Shown here: positions 1 to 11,400 of the stretch, in pieces
Numbering within the stretch: the stretch's first letter is position 1
Layout of the letters: the number at the start of each line of letters is the position of its first letter
Origin: Phreatobacter oligotrophus
Lineage (GTDB): Bacteria > Pseudomonadota > Alphaproteobacteria > Rhizobiales > Phreatobacteraceae
Direction of reading: 5' to 3'
Assembly (NCBI RefSeq): GCF_003046185.1
Contig: NZ_PZZL01000010.1
Location: 120,944-184,943, forward strand
DNA: 64,000 nt
Made by a program: the position numbers and the translations under genes
The notes under the pieces: model-generated
Seen by the model: the letters and a program-made list of their open reading frames with translations, nothing else
Told to the model about the DNA's origin: nothing
Database searches by the model: none

Positions 1-94
1 CGGCGCCAGCGGCATCCGCCGCTTCGGCCAGGACTTCAGGACGCGGGTCTTGCCCGGACAATCGCAACTCCGAAAAGGGAGATCACCGGGGCTG

Positions 95-130
95 AAACAA
101 AAAGAGCGGGTCCCCGGGGGGACCCACTCT
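95..130 (-). terminator. Rho-independent terminator of the TIGR02300 gene
   Basis: A 13-bp stem (103-115 pairing with 118-130, one G-T pair, very short apparent loop) is followed on the minus strand by a T-rich tract (TTTTTGTTT, 95-103). It lies about 115 bp downstream of the stop of the minus-strand gene at 246. I see no gene in bases 1-94. Confidence 0.7.
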
Positions 131-245
131 CACGATAGCCATCGATGAGGGTGTATCACGTGACGCTTCACATACGCCCTGCAACGCCGTCGCGCAAGAG
201 GCGGTGCGCCGGAACGGGGGCCCGCAGGCGAGCCCCCATCAGGCG

Positions 246-2749
<2,504 letters not shown>

Positions 2750-2753
<4 letters not shown>

Positions 2754-3115
2754 CGCCCTTCGGCGCCCGGGTCCGGTCCTTACGCGAGGCGAAGGGCGTG
2801 ACGCTGACCGCCATGGCGGAGACGGTCGGCGTCTCGGCGGCCTATCTCTCGGCGCTGGAGCACGGCAAGCGCGGCCGCCCGAGCTGGTATCTCGTCCAGC
2901 GGATCATCGCCTATTTCGGCATCATCTGGGACGAGGCGGAGGAACTGGCGAAGCTCGCCGAGATCTCCCATCCGCGCATCGTGATCGACACGTCCGGCCT
3001 GTCGCCGCAGGCCACCGAACTGGCGAACCTGCTGGCGCGACGCGTCGGGGTGCTCTCGGACGAGGAGATCGCCGAGCTGCTGTTCATCCTGAAATCGAAG
3101 TTGCCGGGGCGCTGA
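2750..3115 (+). CDS. Xre-family helix-turn-helix protein
   Basis: 121-aa protein with an N-terminal HTH_3 domain (about residues 5-60: [12 protein letters not shown]...[14 protein letters not shown]) and a helical C-terminal part of unknown role. It overlaps the end of cmk (ATGA), so it is the third gene of the aroA-cmk unit. Its TGA (3113-3115) abuts the stop of the convergent methyltransferase gene (3116-3118). No target is evident from the sequence. Confidence 0.85.
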
Positions 3116-3874
3116 TCAGCCTTCGACACGCCGGACCGGCATGTCCGCCTCGCGCGCCGCGGGGTTCGGCGCGAGGACCGGCCGGAAGATCTCGATGGCG
3201 CGCTCGCGCCTGATCGCGGCAGGCTTGTAGACCTGCTTCGTCGCCTCGACGAGATGGACGCCGGCGAAGGGCAGCCCAAGGGCCGAGCCTGTGCGCTCCC
3301 AGGCAATGGCCGAGCCCAGCACCAGCGAGCGCCGCACCGGCGGAACCCAGAGGGCCTGGCTCCAGGACACCGGCGTGAAGGAGCACTGGCGCATCAGCTC
3401 GGTGAGCTGGCGGGCCGAATAGGGCCGGCCCTGGCCGAAGGGGGTGGTGTCGCGCTGCGCCCAGAGGCCGCGCCGGTTCGGCACCACGGCGAGGACCTTG
3501 CCGCCGGCGGCGAGCACCCGCCAGGCCTCGCGCAGCAGCGCCTGCGCGTCGTTTGAGACCTCCAGCGCGTGGACGATGAGCAGGCGGTCCACCGCCGCAT
3601 CGGCCAGCGGCAGCATGTCGTCCTCGACAAGCGCGGAGCGGCCCGGACGTGCCGTCGGCCAGTGGATGACGCCCTGACGCGCCGGCATGAAGGCGAGCGA
3701 GCGGTCGGCCTCCTCGCGGAAGATGCCGAGATAGGGCGTGCAATAGCCGAGGCCGACGGTGAGCATGCCACGCGCCGAGGGCCAATGGGTGCGGATGGCG
3801 CGCGTCACCATGCGCCGCGCGACCATGCCGAGCTGCGAGGAATAGAAAGCGCGAAGGTCGATGACGTCCGACAC
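3116..3874 (-). CDS. class I SAM-dependent methyltransferase domain protein
   Basis: 252-aa protein with a Methyltransf_11-like Rossmann core. The motif I region is MLTVGLGYCTPYLG (residues about 38-51), which departs from the classical GxGxG. Later strands include LLIVHALEVS and AWRVLAAGGKVLAVVPNRRGLWA, typical of SAM methyltransferases of the UbiE/Cfa type. The C-terminal 70 residues are Arg- and Ala-rich without a recognised motif. The substrate cannot be told. It is divergent from gloB, and many alphaproteobacteria have such a methyltransferase next to gloB. Confidence 0.75.
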   Translation of the reverse strand: MSDVIDLRAFYSSQLGMVARRMVTRAIRTHWPSARGMLTVGLGYCTPYLGIFREEADRSLAFMPARQGVIHWPTARPGRSALVEDDMLPLADAAVDRLLIVHALEVSNDAQALLREAWRVLAAGGKVLAVVPNRRGLWAQRDTTPFGQGRPYSARQLTELMRQCSFTPVSWSQALWVPPVRRSLVLGSAIAWERTGSALGLPFAGVHLVEATKQVYKPAAIRRERAIEIFRPVLAPNPAAREADMPVRRVEG

Positions 3875-3995
3875 GGGACCTCGGGCGGGATCAGAGGGCC
3901 TTGAGAATGGATTGGCGCGGGCGCGGCGGCAATGACATATAGCCGCCAGGGTGAACGGTCACGATGCGTCTCACCCGAACCATCCGGAGATGCCC

Positions 3996-4763
3996 ATGGC
4001 CGCCGCCGTCCACATGTTCACCTGCCTCAGCGACAATTTCGGCGTGCTGCTGCACGATCCGGCGACCGGCGCGACGGCGGCGATCGACGTGCCGGAGGCG
4101 GAGCCCGTGCTGGCGGCGGCGAAGGACAAGGGCTGGACGATCAGCCATGTCCTCGTCACCCATCACCATCCCGACCATGTGCAGGGCATCGAGGCGGTGA
4201 AGGCCGCGACCGGCGCCCGCGTCATCGCCAACGCCTCCGATTCCCATCGCATCCCGCTGGTGGACGAGACCGTCGTCCCGGGTGGCAAGGCGCGATTCGG
4301 ATCGCTGGAGGCCGACGTCATCGATACGCCCGGCCACACGGTCGGCCACATCGCCTATCATTTCGCTGCCGAGAAGCTGCTGTTTGCCGGCGACACGCTA
4401 TTCTCGCTCGGCTGTGGTCGCCTCTTCGAGGGCACGCCGCAACAGATGTGGGATGCGCTCAAGGCGCTGCGGGCGCTGCCCGACGACACCGCCGTCTATT
4501 GCGGTCACGAATACACTGCCTCCAATGCCCGCTTCTCGCTGGTGGTCGATCCGGACAATGCCGCCCTGAAGGCGCGCGCCGAGGAGGTGTTCCGCCTTCG
4601 CGAGGCGGACAAGGCCACCTTGCCGAGCACGATCGGGCAGGAGAAGGCGACGAACCCCTTCCTGCGTGCCGATGATCCGGTGATCGCTGCCAATCTCGAC
4701 ATGCGCGGCCGCCTGCCGGCCGAGGTCTTCGCCGAGCTGCGCGAGCGCAAGAACAAGGCGTGA
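3996..4763 (+). CDS. gloB: hydroxyacylglutathione hydrolase (glyoxalase II)
   Basis: Hydrolyses S-lactoylglutathione to D-lactate and glutathione in methylglyoxal detoxification. It has a metallo-beta-lactamase fold with the binuclear metal motif THHHPDH (near residue 50), then TPGHTVGHIAYH, AGDTLFSLGCGRLFEG and YCGHEYT supplying further ligands. The C-terminal HAGH domain is present. I chose ATG 3996 because GGAG (3986-3989) sits 6 bp before it and the product (255 aa) starts like known GloB proteins (CLSDNFGVLLHD). An in-frame ATG at 3990 and a GTG at 3951 are alternatives. Confidence 0.92.
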   Translation: MAAAVHMFTCLSDNFGVLLHDPATGATAAIDVPEAEPVLAAAKDKGWTISHVLVTHHHPDHVQGIEAVKAATGARVIANASDSHRIPLVDETVVPGGKARFGSLEADVIDTPGHTVGHIAYHFAAEKLLFAGDTLFSLGCGRLFEGTPQQMWDALKALRALPDDTAVYCGHEYTASNARFSLVVDPDNAALKARAEEVFRLREADKATLPSTIGQEKATNPFLRADDPVIAANLDMRGRLPAEVFAELRERKNKA

Positions 4764-4789
4764 TCGGCTGAAGCGCGGCCTCAGCCGAT
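4763..4789. terminator. hairpin between convergent gloB and DUF1501 gene
   Basis: A perfect 9-bp stem (4763-4771 with 4781-4789, 9-nt loop) begins at the gloB stop and includes the stop of the opposing gene. There is no T-run, so a bidirectional terminator role is inferred from position only. Confidence 0.4.
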
Positions 4790-6010
4790 GAGGCCGCGCA
4801 TCGGCGGGAGCGCCAGCGTGCCGGGAAAGATCGCCTCGGCCAGCGGCTTCGCGTCCATCCCGAGATGCTCGACCAGCACGCCCTTGAGCACGGCCCTCAG
4901 GTCCGTGGTCGCCGCGAGGTCGCGGCCCTCGAACAGCTTGTTTTGCGCGAGGCCCGGCCAATCCGCGACGACCCGGCCGCCCTTCACCGCGCCGCCGGCG
5001 AGGAAGGCGACCGTCGCCGTGCCGTGATCCGTACCGGTCGTGCCGTTGACGCGGGCGGTGCGGCCGAACTCCGTCATCACCACCACCACGGTCTCGCGCC
5101 AGACCGCCTTCAGCTCCTCCTCGAAGATGGCGAAGACACGATCGAGCCCGCCAAGCCGGGTGGCGAGCTGGCCGGTGGCGCCGCCGGCATTGACATGGGT
5201 GTCCCAGCCCTCGAGGGCGAGCGCGGCGACACGCGGCCCATCGGACGCCGCCATGAGCTTGGCGGCCCCGGTGGCGATGAGCGCCATGCCCTCGGGATCG
5301 GCGGGGCTCGAGCGCGGGCGCAGGGCCCCAAGCCCCGAGGCGCTTGCCATGCGGCTGGTGTCGAGGCCCTGACGGAGCGCCGCGGCAAGACGCGGCTCGC
5401 GCTCGTCATAGAGCTGGAGGACGCGGCGGGCGACATCATCGTCAGCCTGCTGCAGGCCCTGCGGCGCCCAGCCGAGCACGGGGGCCTGCCCACGCACCAC
5501 CAGCGGGGCGATGGCGCCGATGCCAAGCGCGCCCTTGGCGCCGATCCGCTCGCCAGGGGGCAGCAGCGCGATGGCGCGGTTGAGCCAGCCGGACTGGGTG
5601 AGGCCGGGGCGCGGCTGGCCGCTCTCCAGCACGTCCTGGCCGTCGAAATGCGAGCGCTCGCGATAGCCGGTGGCGGTGGCGTGGACGATGGCCGCCTGCT
5701 TCGCCCGGTAGAGACGAGCGAGGTTCGGCATGGCGGGGTGGAGGCCGAAGAAGCCGTCGAGCGGCAGGGCGGCACCGTCGCCGGAGGCCGGCAGGGCAAG
5801 GCCCGGGCGCAGCGGGACATAGCCGGGATCGCCGACCGGCGGCACCGCCGCGAGACCATCGAGCGCGCCGCGCAGCACCACCACGACGAGGCGCGGATCA
5901 CGCCCTCCGGCCGCGAAGGCGTAGCGCGGCGCGAAGCTCCACGCAAAGAGCGCCCCGGCGGCGCCGAGGATGGCGCGGCGACTCGGATGGATCTCGTCCT
6001 CGCAGAGCAT
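4781..6010 (-). CDS. DUF1501 domain-containing protein, Tat-exported
   Basis: 409-aa protein. The N-terminus carries a twin-arginine signal (PSRRAILGAAGALFAWSFAP, residues 9-28), so export to the periplasm in folded form is expected. The mature part is DUF1501, a family related to alkaline phosphatase/sulfatase folds: LVVVVLRGALDGL, a DTHVNAGG segment and VVVMTEFGRTARVNGT...TDHGTA near the C-terminus. It is encoded 19 bp downstream of a DUF1800 gene on the same strand. The two families are commonly paired; the role of the pair in proteobacteria is not established. Confidence 0.88.
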   Translation of the reverse strand: MLCEDEIHPSRRAILGAAGALFAWSFAPRYAFAAGGRDPRLVVVVLRGALDGLAAVPPVGDPGYVPLRPGLALPASGDGAALPLDGFFGLHPAMPNLARLYRAKQAAIVHATATGYRERSHFDGQDVLESGQPRPGLTQSGWLNRAIALLPPGERIGAKGALGIGAIAPLVVRGQAPVLGWAPQGLQQADDDVARRVLQLYDEREPRLAAALRQGLDTSRMASASGLGALRPRSSPADPEGMALIATGAAKLMAASDGPRVAALALEGWDTHVNAGGATGQLATRLGGLDRVFAIFEEELKAVWRETVVVVMTEFGRTARVNGTTGTDHGTATVAFLAGGAVKGGRVVADWPGLAQNKLFEGRDLAATTDLRAVLKGVLVEHLGMDAKPLAEAIFPGTLALPPMRGLIG

Positions 6011-6029
6011 GGGCTCCTCCTTGCGCGCC

Positions 6030-7451
6030 TCAGCGGCGCTGGACCTCGGGACTCATCAACAGGATGGCGAGGCCCTGGGCACGGCTCTCGGCGCGGGCGA
6101 CGGCCTGGCGGGTATTGGCCGAGCAGGCCGGACCGAGCGTTGCGTCGAGGATCGCCAGCGGATTGGCGGCGCCCGGCGTCTGGCGCGCGAAGGTCATGGC
6201 CGTCTCGAGCCGGACCTTCAGGCCGTCGGGTGTCGCCCATTGAGCATCGGTGTCCGGAAAACCGTTCGGGCCCGGCGGATTCCAGATGGGCTGGCCGAGC
6301 AGCTGGGTGACGAAGAGCACCTGCCCCGGATCGACGGGTCGGCCGGTCATGCGCAGTGCCGCCACGGCGAAGTCTAGCGGCGGGCGGAGCTTACGCGGCT
6401 CGGGATAGGCGGGGCTCGCCGCGACGAGGACACGATAGAGGGCGGGCAGGTTGCCGTCGGTGTCGCGGAAGACCTTGGCGAGCCGCGCCACGAGATCGGC
6501 CGGCGGGTCGTCGGCGATGAAATGGCGCGCGAGCTTCGTTGCGATGTGGCGCGCGGTGGCAGGATGGCGGGCCAGATCGTCGAGAATCGCCTCGCCCTGG
6601 GCGAGGCCCGCATCGGGATAGGTGCGGCCCAGCACCGTCTTCGCGCCGGGCTCGTGGCGGTTGGCGTTGAAGAAAAACGCGCCCATCTCGGCGTCCTCGT
6701 CGAAGCGGCCGGGCACGGTCCAGCCGGTGATGGCGCGGGCGAGGCTCGTCACGTCGACCTGGCTGTAGCCGCCGTCGACGCCGAGCGTGTGCAGCTCCAG
6801 CAGCTCGCGGGCGAGGTTCTCGTTGAGGCCGCGGCCGCGCCGCTGGCCGGCGCGCGACGAAGGCCCGACGGACTGGCGGTTGTCGAGATAGAGCAGCATG
6901 GCCGGGTGCTGCTCCACCGCCTTCAGCATGGCGCGGAAGGAGCCATGGACATGCGGGCGAATGGCCTCGCGCTCGAAGGCGCCGGCGGTCAGGCGCAGCT
7001 GCTCGCCCTTGGCGACGGCGACGCAGAAATGGTTGGACCAGAACCAGACGAGGCGCTCGGTGAAACCGAGCTCGGCCTCCACCGCCGTGCGGATGCGGAA
7101 GGCGGCCTCCTCGCGGAAGATGCGGGCGGCCGGCGGCTGGTAGCCGGGCGGCGGGCGCTGGCCGGCGCGGCGGGCCGCCTCGATGGCGTCGGCCGCGGCC
7201 TTCTCGGCGGCCTCGCGCTCCTTCTGGGCGGCGAGGCGGCGTTCCTCGGGCTGGAACTCGCCATTCTGGGCCAGGGCGGCGGCACTGGTGGGAAGCGTTT
7301 CGGCGCCGGGGGGCAGGGCCCGGCCGCGGGCGATGTCGCGCTCGATGGCGGCGGGAATGTCGCGGGGGCGCGACGGATCATCGCCGAGGCGTGGGCCGAG
7401 GCCGAAGCGGGGGGCAAGGACGGCATCGTGACGGGCAGCCATCGGGATCAC
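6030..7451 (-). CDS. DUF1800 domain-containing protein
   Basis: 473-aa DUF1800 family protein, recognised by LVWFWSNHFCVA, NENLARELLELHTLGVDGGYSQ and DVTSLARAITGW in order, and a C-terminal AESRAQGLAILLMSPEVQRR. An Ala/Glu-rich, probably coiled-coil stretch lies around residues 75-100. No clear signal peptide is seen. The gene is upstream of, and probably co-transcribed with, the Tat-exported DUF1501 gene. The biochemical function of the family is unknown. Confidence 0.88.
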   Translation of the reverse strand: MIPMAARHDAVLAPRFGLGPRLGDDPSRPRDIPAAIERDIARGRALPPGAETLPTSAAALAQNGEFQPEERRLAAQKEREAAEKAAADAIEAARRAGQRPPPGYQPPAARIFREEAAFRIRTAVEAELGFTERLVWFWSNHFCVAVAKGEQLRLTAGAFEREAIRPHVHGSFRAMLKAVEQHPAMLLYLDNRQSVGPSSRAGQRRGRGLNENLARELLELHTLGVDGGYSQVDVTSLARAITGWTVPGRFDEDAEMGAFFFNANRHEPGAKTVLGRTYPDAGLAQGEAILDDLARHPATARHIATKLARHFIADDPPADLVARLAKVFRDTDGNLPALYRVLVAASPAYPEPRKLRPPLDFAVAALRMTGRPVDPGQVLFVTQLLGQPIWNPPGPNGFPDTDAQWATPDGLKVRLETAMTFARQTPGAANPLAILDATLGPACSANTRQAVARAESRAQGLAILLMSPEVQRR

Positions 7452-7577
7452 CCATGCGGCGTTGCAGGGCGCAGGTCAGCGCTTCGGCTGGAGTAGACAG
7501 CAAATCCGGCAACAAAGGGTCAACGCGGCCGCAGGAAAGCCGCGGCAGTTCAACTCGTCGTCACCGGCGGGGGGCGA

Positions 7578-7823
7578 TCAGAAGTCGACGGCGATGCCGC
7601 CGATCTCCCAGTCGTCATAGCGGACCGGATCGGCGCCGCCGCGGCCATGGAGTTCGGGGTTGGCGGCGAGCTCCGCCGCCTTGGCGTCGAGGGCGGCGCG
7701 CCGTTCCGCAGCTTCCGCCAGGGCCCGCCTGGCAGCCTCCGACAGGACCTTCGCCGGAGCCTCGATGCGGGCGGAAGGCTGCTCGACCGCGACGGCCGTG
7801 GTGAAGACGGGGTTCTCGCTCAT
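7578..7823 (-). CDS. DUF1674 / succinate dehydrogenase assembly factor 4-like protein
   Basis: 81-aa protein ending in DPVRYDDWEIGGIAVDF, the C-terminal signature of DUF1674 (SDHAF4 in eukaryotes, which helps flavinylated SdhA assemble). The N-terminal half is an Ala/Glu-rich helix. Size and the motif at the very C-terminus are normal for the family. It is the last chromosomal protein gene before the tRNA-Leu. Function is inferred from the family only. Confidence 0.85.
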   Translation of the reverse strand: MSENPVFTTAVAVEQPSARIEAPAKVLSEAARRALAEAAERRAALDAKAAELAANPELHGRGGADPVRYDDWEIGGIAVDF

Positions 7824-7909
7824 GCCGGGGACATCGGTCCGCAGACCGTCGAAGTCAAGGCCTCGAACGTTGACCCGCCCCCGGTCATGGCTATAGTCCG
7901 GCCCGCGTT

Positions 7910-7994
7910 GCCCCTATGGCGGAATTGGTAGACGCGCTCGACTCAAAATCGAGTTCCGCAAGGAGTGCTGGTTCGATCCCGGCTAGGGGCACCA
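7910..7994 (+). tRNA. tRNA-Leu (CAA anticodon)
   Basis: The acceptor stem GCCCCTA (7910-7916) pairs with TAGGGGC (7984-7990), followed by the discriminator A and an encoded CCA (7992-7994). The anticodon stem CTCGA/TCGAG encloses the loop CTCAAAA, giving anticodon CAA. A long variable arm marks it as class II, and the T-arm contains GGTTCGATCCC. The 3' end overlaps a repeat that recurs 42 kb away, so the gene looks like an island attachment site. It remains intact. Confidence 0.97.
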
Positions 7995-8057
7995 ACCGTT
8001 TTTCGAAATTATATCAATTGGCTAATGTGATAAAATTGCGTCGATACTTCCGGGGCT
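7970..8057 (+). repeat. left direct repeat, attL-like, overlapping tRNA-Leu 3' end
   Basis: It starts in the T-arm and runs about 60 bp past the tRNA. It shares the exact 16-mer GCACCAACCGTTTTTC (7989-8004 and 50094-50109), then about 43 bp with roughly seven mismatches, then the exact 14-mer ATACTTCCGGGGCT (8044-8057 and 51388-51401). The second copy is interrupted by an IS. Confidence 0.75.
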
Positions 8058-8463
8058 TGCCGGAGACGCCTTCAGAAAGTCGCTCTCACATAGCCGAAAA
8101 CTCAGCCGCTTCGGCCCCAGAATTCACCGCCAATTCTCGGCCCTAAAATCGGAATACGTCACTTTTTTAGGGCTGAACCTGGTGAGAACGAGTTCGCACT
8201 TCAACAGACCGGTTAGCATGAATGAATGCGGTCTGCCCGCTGACCACGAGATCATGCCTAGGTAGGGTCGATCCCGGGTCGATCCCACCGCTTAGGGGCC
8301 GAAAGCGGATGGGCGGCTCGTTGACTGCAAACCCCAGAAGCGGACATCCTGCGACCTGGTAGTCCGGGCTGGGGACGTCCAGAGCCGTGCGGTCAACCCC
8401 TCTTCACTTTACACAAACAGCGAGTACTCATTCAGGTCGCCTTATTGATATTTTTGAGATCAT
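8058..8463. other. 406-bp gene-free stretch ahead of the Avs-like gene
   Basis: No convincing coding frame. It contains a short tandem repetition (GGTCGATCCC then GGGTCGATCCC, near 8267-8286) and a more AT-rich last 60 bp that probably holds the promoter of the gene at 8464. No strong ribosome-binding site precedes that ATG. Confidence 0.5.
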
Positions 8464-11400
8464 ATGACGCAATCCCCTGAACTGGCTGGTGGCGCCGGCT
8501 TTACCTACGCCGACCAAGTTGCTACACGGTACCTCGCCGCGCTGCTGCTGGGGTCCGGCGCGCCGGGCCTCGCCGAACGAAAAGTGTTTCGCGTCGCACT
8601 TGAGCAGCGGGACGCCGGGGAGCCGCTCGACGACTTAATCGTGGACGGCGAGGCACCGGACGGGTCGTTGGCTCGCTTGAGCCTACAGGTTAAGCGCGAG
8701 ATCACCATCAGCGCTGCACCCACGAACGAGGACTTCCGCGCCATCATCCGCGACAGCTGGGCAACGATGAACAAGCCCGACTTCCGTGAGGGAGTGGACA
8801 GGGTCGGAGCTGCAGTCGGGCCGTCGACCGCCGTCGGAAAATGGCGCGACCTAGTGGCCCTCGCCGAGTTTGCTGCCGCCAGCGCCACACCCGTCGATTT
8901 TGCGGTAAGGTTCACATCCAGCGGAAGCGCTTCGACAGACCACCGCGCCGTCTTGTGTGACCTCCAGAAGATCACCGCCGAGCTCGGTAGGTCTGCCACC
9001 GTCGAGGCGATGCATGCACTGCTGCGCCATTTCGTGCTTATCCGGTTCGACACGCTGCACGAAGGTGCCGCTGATGACCCGAACACGATTGCGATGATCG
9101 AGCAGGCGCTGGCTCCAGGCCATGCAGGGCAAGCCGTCGCGTTAGCCGAGCGACTACGCGGTCTGGCGCGGCGAGGGGCTGGTGCGGCGCGATCATGGGA
9201 TCGCGGCGCACTGAGGCTCGACGTCTCGCCGTGGTTCAGGCTCGCTACAGACCGATGGCTCGCCGCTGACCTCGAAGTCCTCATGGTCGAAGTGAGGCTG
9301 GCCACGGCGAGCATCCTAGACCGAATCGGCAACGCGACGCTCGACCGCGCAAACTTGCGGACTAAGGTAGCGACCGCGCTCGCGGATCGTCAGCTAGTCA
9401 CGCTTCGTGGGCTGCCTGGGTCCGGCAAGTCCGTGCTGCTGCGCCGAGAAGTAGAGGCGGCTCTAGCTCGCGGGCCGGCACTACTTCTTAAGGCCGACCG
9501 TCTGACCGGCGGTAGCTGGGCGCAATACGCGAACGCGCTCGGTTTGGTGCAGCGTGATCCGATCCCGCTCCTACGCGAAATCACCACAGTCGGCACGCCC
9601 ACGTTGTTCATTGACGGCCTAGACCGCATCGACAGGGCGCAGCGCGGCATAGTTATGGACCTCCTTGCAGCGCTGGAGACGCAACCCGAGTTCTCAAATT
9701 GGCGCGTCCTCGCCACGCTTCGGGACTCGGGCGTTGAGCCGGTCCGCACCTGGCTCCCTCGCATGTTCGACGGTGGGCGGATGAGTTCGATCGACGTCGG
9801 AGCGCTAGACGACGCTGAGGCCGACGAACTTGCGGTGGCACGGCCGGGTCTCCGACCGCTCCTATTCGGCCCAGATCCCGTCCGCACGCTCGTCCGCCGC
9901 CCATTCTTCGCGAAAGTTCTCGACGGGCCCGGCTCCGGGACTGGGGACACCCCGCGCTCGGAGATCGACCTGATGGGACGCTGGTGGTCGCGCGGCGGCT
10001 TCGACGCGGAGGGTGGACAGGCGCGCGTCCGGCAGCGGGCGCTTCTGAAACTAGTGCGACTGCGCGCGCTGCAGCCGGATGCGCCCGTGACGCTAGATGC
10101 GCTGGAGGCTGCATTGCTCCCGCCGATCGAGGATCTGGTCAAGGACGGAGTTCTCGAGGATGCCGGGGACGGGCATTTCGTGCGCTTCGCACACGATATC
10201 TTCTTCGAATGGTCCTTCGCGCAGGCGCTCATGGGCGCCGGAGCTCGCTGGCTCGACGAATTGAAGGCAGCCGGCGAACCACCGGTGATCGGGCGATCTG
10301 TGGACCTGCGCGCGCAGGCGATGTTCGTATCGGATCCCGATGGCTGGCGGGCTACGCTGTCCACCCTCTCGGACCGCTCCTTGCGTAGCCAGTGGCACCG
10401 AGTTTGGCTGCTTGCCCCTTTGAACCACCCCGATTTTCAGGCGCGGGCAACCGACTTTGACACTGCGGTTACCGGCGAGGGCTACGACGTCCTGCGCTTG
10501 GCGATGGTATGGTTTCAGGCGCAGCACACCCTGCCAAACCCCATGTTCATGGATGGATCGGCGGTCGACATCGCCGACCGCGACGTAAGGCTCCGCGCTG
10601 CCGATCTGCTGGGATGGCCGGACGACTTCCGGCTCTGGATGCGCTTCCTTCACTACCTCGACGGACGGCTGGAGGCGATGCCGCACCGGCATCTTCCGCA
10701 CCTCCTGACGCTGTTCGAGGTCTGGCAGAATGCCTTAGCGGACACGCCCAACGCTCTCTCGATGATGATCGTGCGGCGTGCGGGTAGCTGGCTGCATGAG
10801 CTTGAGAGACGTCGCGAGAGGATGGGGCGTTTCAGGCGACGCGATGAGGAAGAGGAGGTGCCAGATCCCTGGGGGGAGGTCGAGGGCACCGACGAATTTG
10901 AGAGCGCCATCCGCCGTCTGTTGCTGCGGGCGGGCAGGGCAGAACCCGGTCGTGTGTCGGCTTACCTCAGCCAGTTCGGCCCCGAACGTCCGGCTTCTTC
11001 AAAAGTGTTCGAGGACATCATGGCTTTTGCGCCGCTGCTGTCACAGACCCATCCCGACGGCCTCGCCGACTTCGCGCTGGATCACTTCCGCCGCGAGCTA
11101 CCTGAGGACCACCGTCGTCGGATGATGGAGAAGGACCAGCGCCAGGCGGCCTATCGCGAGGAGCTGCGCAAGAGGCCAAAGGACAGCCTCGGCCGGCTAG
11201 AGCAGATGAGTCTTTCGAGTCCACACTTCGGATACTCGGGTCCTGACAGGATGGATTGGCAGTCGCTGTCGCTGGAACGCGATCCAACAAGCTACTTCCC
11301 GGCGTCGCCACTCCACCAGCCGTTCCAGGCGCTGTTCGAGAACGCGCCAGATGAGGCGCTGCGGCTCGTGCGATCGATGTCAAACCACGCGGTGGAGGCT

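Noticed and set aside
4865..6310. 481-aa plus-strand frame across the DUF1501 gene
   Set aside because: Antisense shadow of a GC-rich gene: Arg/Ala/His-rich, no domain, while the minus strand has a clear DUF1501 protein with a Tat signal.
7916..8146. 76-aa plus-strand frame starting inside the tRNA-Leu
   Set aside because: Starts within the tRNA and encodes low-complexity sequence; overlaps a structural RNA gene.
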